Below are positions 62,340 to 64,000 of a DNA stretch of 64,000 nucleotides, piece after piece; position 1 is the first letter of the stretch; every line of letters starts with the position of its first letter. This DNA is from Ceratotherium simum simum (lineage: Eukaryota > Chordata > Mammalia > Perissodactyla > Rhinocerotidae). The notes beneath the pieces were generated by a model. It searched no databases. It was given only the letters and a program-made list of their open reading frames with translations, and had not been told where the DNA came from. The stretch lies in NCBI RefSeq assembly GCF_000283155.1, contig NW_004454207.1, forward strand, positions 543,197 through 607,196, in the 5' to 3' direction. The translations under genes were made by a program, and so were the position numbers.

Positions 62340-64000
62340 GATGTGTATCCTTTCGGGTAACTATTCCCTTGACAAAGAGGTTGCTATGGATACATTTTTT
62401 TTTTAATTGAGTGCTGGTATTTTAAAGCCTGTGCAATTTAGTGATGTATACCTGGCCTGAGGGTTATACTAATTTAAGTGTCTGTCTTTAATGCTAACAA
62501 TTTTATCTTAACACAGTTGCTCTGTGCGTTTGACATGTAGTGTTCAAGAGCGGTTGGAAATGGCGTGGGAGTTTCTTAAGGAAAAGCAAGTAAGACAAAT
62601 ATCACACGACCCACCTAACAGCAATTGAATCAGTGGATGCTTCACTTGCCTGGAATGTGTCTGTTCTCGGCATGTTTAATAATGAGTCATGCAATGCGTT
62701 TGCAAGGCTCGCAGGGCCCAGGGCCACGTGATGATTTTCTGTGCCTAAGTCCCTTGTCTTTGTTCAGACAGGCCGCTAATGCATCCCACAAAGCTGACCT
62801 CATGCTACTTCAGTGGGTCTGTTTCTTCTGTGGCTCGGCTCGAACGTGATATTTCGGAAGTCAATTGTCAGGCATGCAAATCGAGAGAAAAATATGCCAC
62901 GTTAAATCATGACGGTTTAATAAGGTATTACTCATGGGCAAATGACTTCTGGTTCTCTCCTTAATCGGGGCAAGCTGAAAAGCGGAACCTGCCACAGAGA
63001 AGGAATCTAACACTTTCATTGGGATTCCACCTTTGTCAAAGCATTTAGTGAAACACGCTCCAATTTATGTGTCATGGCTGCCTTTATTCTACCCGAAAAT
63101 ATAAGCAACCATGTAACCTACTTTAGTCAGGAATTTAAGTAAGGATCTCCACCATTATGATTACACTTGCGGTGAAATATCAGATGTTTCAAATGCTTCT
63201 AATGATAGTTCCACTCTATGAATATAATGGCACCAAACATTTAGGAATCTTTCATGGTATCTCAGGAATTTCTTTTCAGAGCAAAATAAATCTTTACATT
63301 TTTATCTTTTACTATAAATAGACAATAATAAAGTAGGTATTCATTTTCCTTCAAGTTCAATGGATTTTTTCTGTAATCTATAGAAAATGAAACACATTAA
63401 AGGCATATACTTAAATTATACCTTTTTCAATCAGACATGGAATTTTGCCAAAAAAAGAAGTCTAGAATTAAAGAATTGCAGTGTTGAAATTTTCCAGATC
63501 ATCTATACATTGATGACTTTGCCTGCTACAAAACTATTAATTTGGTATTTGCCATGGCTTTAAAAAACTTTACATGTAACTTATTCTCATGTAAGTATAC
63601 TAATTAGGGTGACATATGTAACAATAACATAAAACCAGTTGTTTTCCATTGGCTGATCATTGTCTACCACAATCATGCCTTTGCCTCAAGAAGACTGAAA
63701 GCAATTTCACATGAAGAAACTAGTTTCAGTCCTCAATTAACAATTTAAATCAGTACTTAGTTGTCCAAGATTAAATCCGAAATACATTACAGGCACCGAA
63801 ACCATTTTTAATCCTTCTTACTTAACTACAGATACTCCTTCGTTTAATTTTTGGTTTGTTTTGTTAAAGAAGAAGACTTAAAGGAGAAAGACAAAGATTT
63901 AAAAAGTAAAACAGAGAGAACAGCATGAAAGCAGCTACAAAATGCTAGTAAAATGTGGAAGAATAGAAACCACGTGGCAGTAAGTATTGTGGAATAAAGG
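62340..64000. other. Intronic unique sequence at the right edge
   Basis: No gene. The part at 62620-62940 is CpG-richer and carries AP-1 (TGAGTCA, 62683-62689), E-box (CACGTG, 62725-62730) and octamer (ATGCAAAT, 62874-62881) motifs. Confidence 0.45.

Overview
The window is mammalian nuclear DNA, almost certainly from a perissodactyl (horse, rhinoceros or tapir lineage). The main evidence is eight copies of a tRNA-derived SINE with a GGCCGGCC-type head, Pol III A/B boxes and an A-rich tail. This is the equine repetitive element (ERE) class. The background also holds L2, MIR, hAT-Charlie, MLT-type LTR and L1 remnants typical of placental mammals. There is one 315-base run of N (54164-54478).

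The only protein-coding sequence I can support is on the minus strand at 1263-1922. It is the first coding exon of MID1 (midline-1, TRIM18), an X-linked RING/B-box E3 ubiquitin ligase. It encodes residues 1-220 (RING, B-box 1, B-box 2) and ends at a consensus donor, so the rest of the protein lies outside the window to the left. Most of the remaining 62 kb is therefore 5' non-coding intron (minus strand, reading right to left), and 1-1262 is the start of the next intron.

About 45 kb upstream of the coding exon, at 46.5-47.7 kb, there is a CpG-enriched, repeat-free interval. It contains an inverted CCAAT box and four good minus-strand splice donors within about 1 kb (exon ends 46718, 47198, 47463, 47692). 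I read this as a MID1 promoter with alternative untranslated first exons, which fits published knowledge that MID1 uses several widely spaced promoters. If the 46718 donor joins the coding exon, the leader carries a 27-codon upstream ORF whose stop lies two bases before the MID1 AUG, plus a tiny 3-codon uORF in strong Kozak context.

Layout: 0-2 kb MID1 coding exon; 2-4 kb unique intron with a GC-rich patch; 4.2-5.25 kb L2 and hAT; 7.2-11.2 kb two EREs; 14.1-15.6 kb MIR and an LTR-like repeat; 21-28 kb MIR, MLT1-type LTR, ERE, hAT and L1M; 31.9-37.3 kb hAT, L1, a solo LTR with target duplication, a second inverted copy of the LTR-like repeat, MIRs, old L1 and an ERE; 38-47.7 kb mainly unique sequence leading to the promoter; 48-52.7 kb old hAT, L2, MIR, MLT1- and MLT2-type LTRs; 52.8-55.1 kb ERE cluster with the gap; 55-57.7 kb unique sequence resembling conserved non-coding DNA; 57.7-62.3 kb L2, MIR, nested hAT, a second solo LTR with target duplication and an L1; 62.5-64 kb unique. 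I found no convincing novel system. The most informative items are the first-exon cluster and the predicted uORF arrangement.
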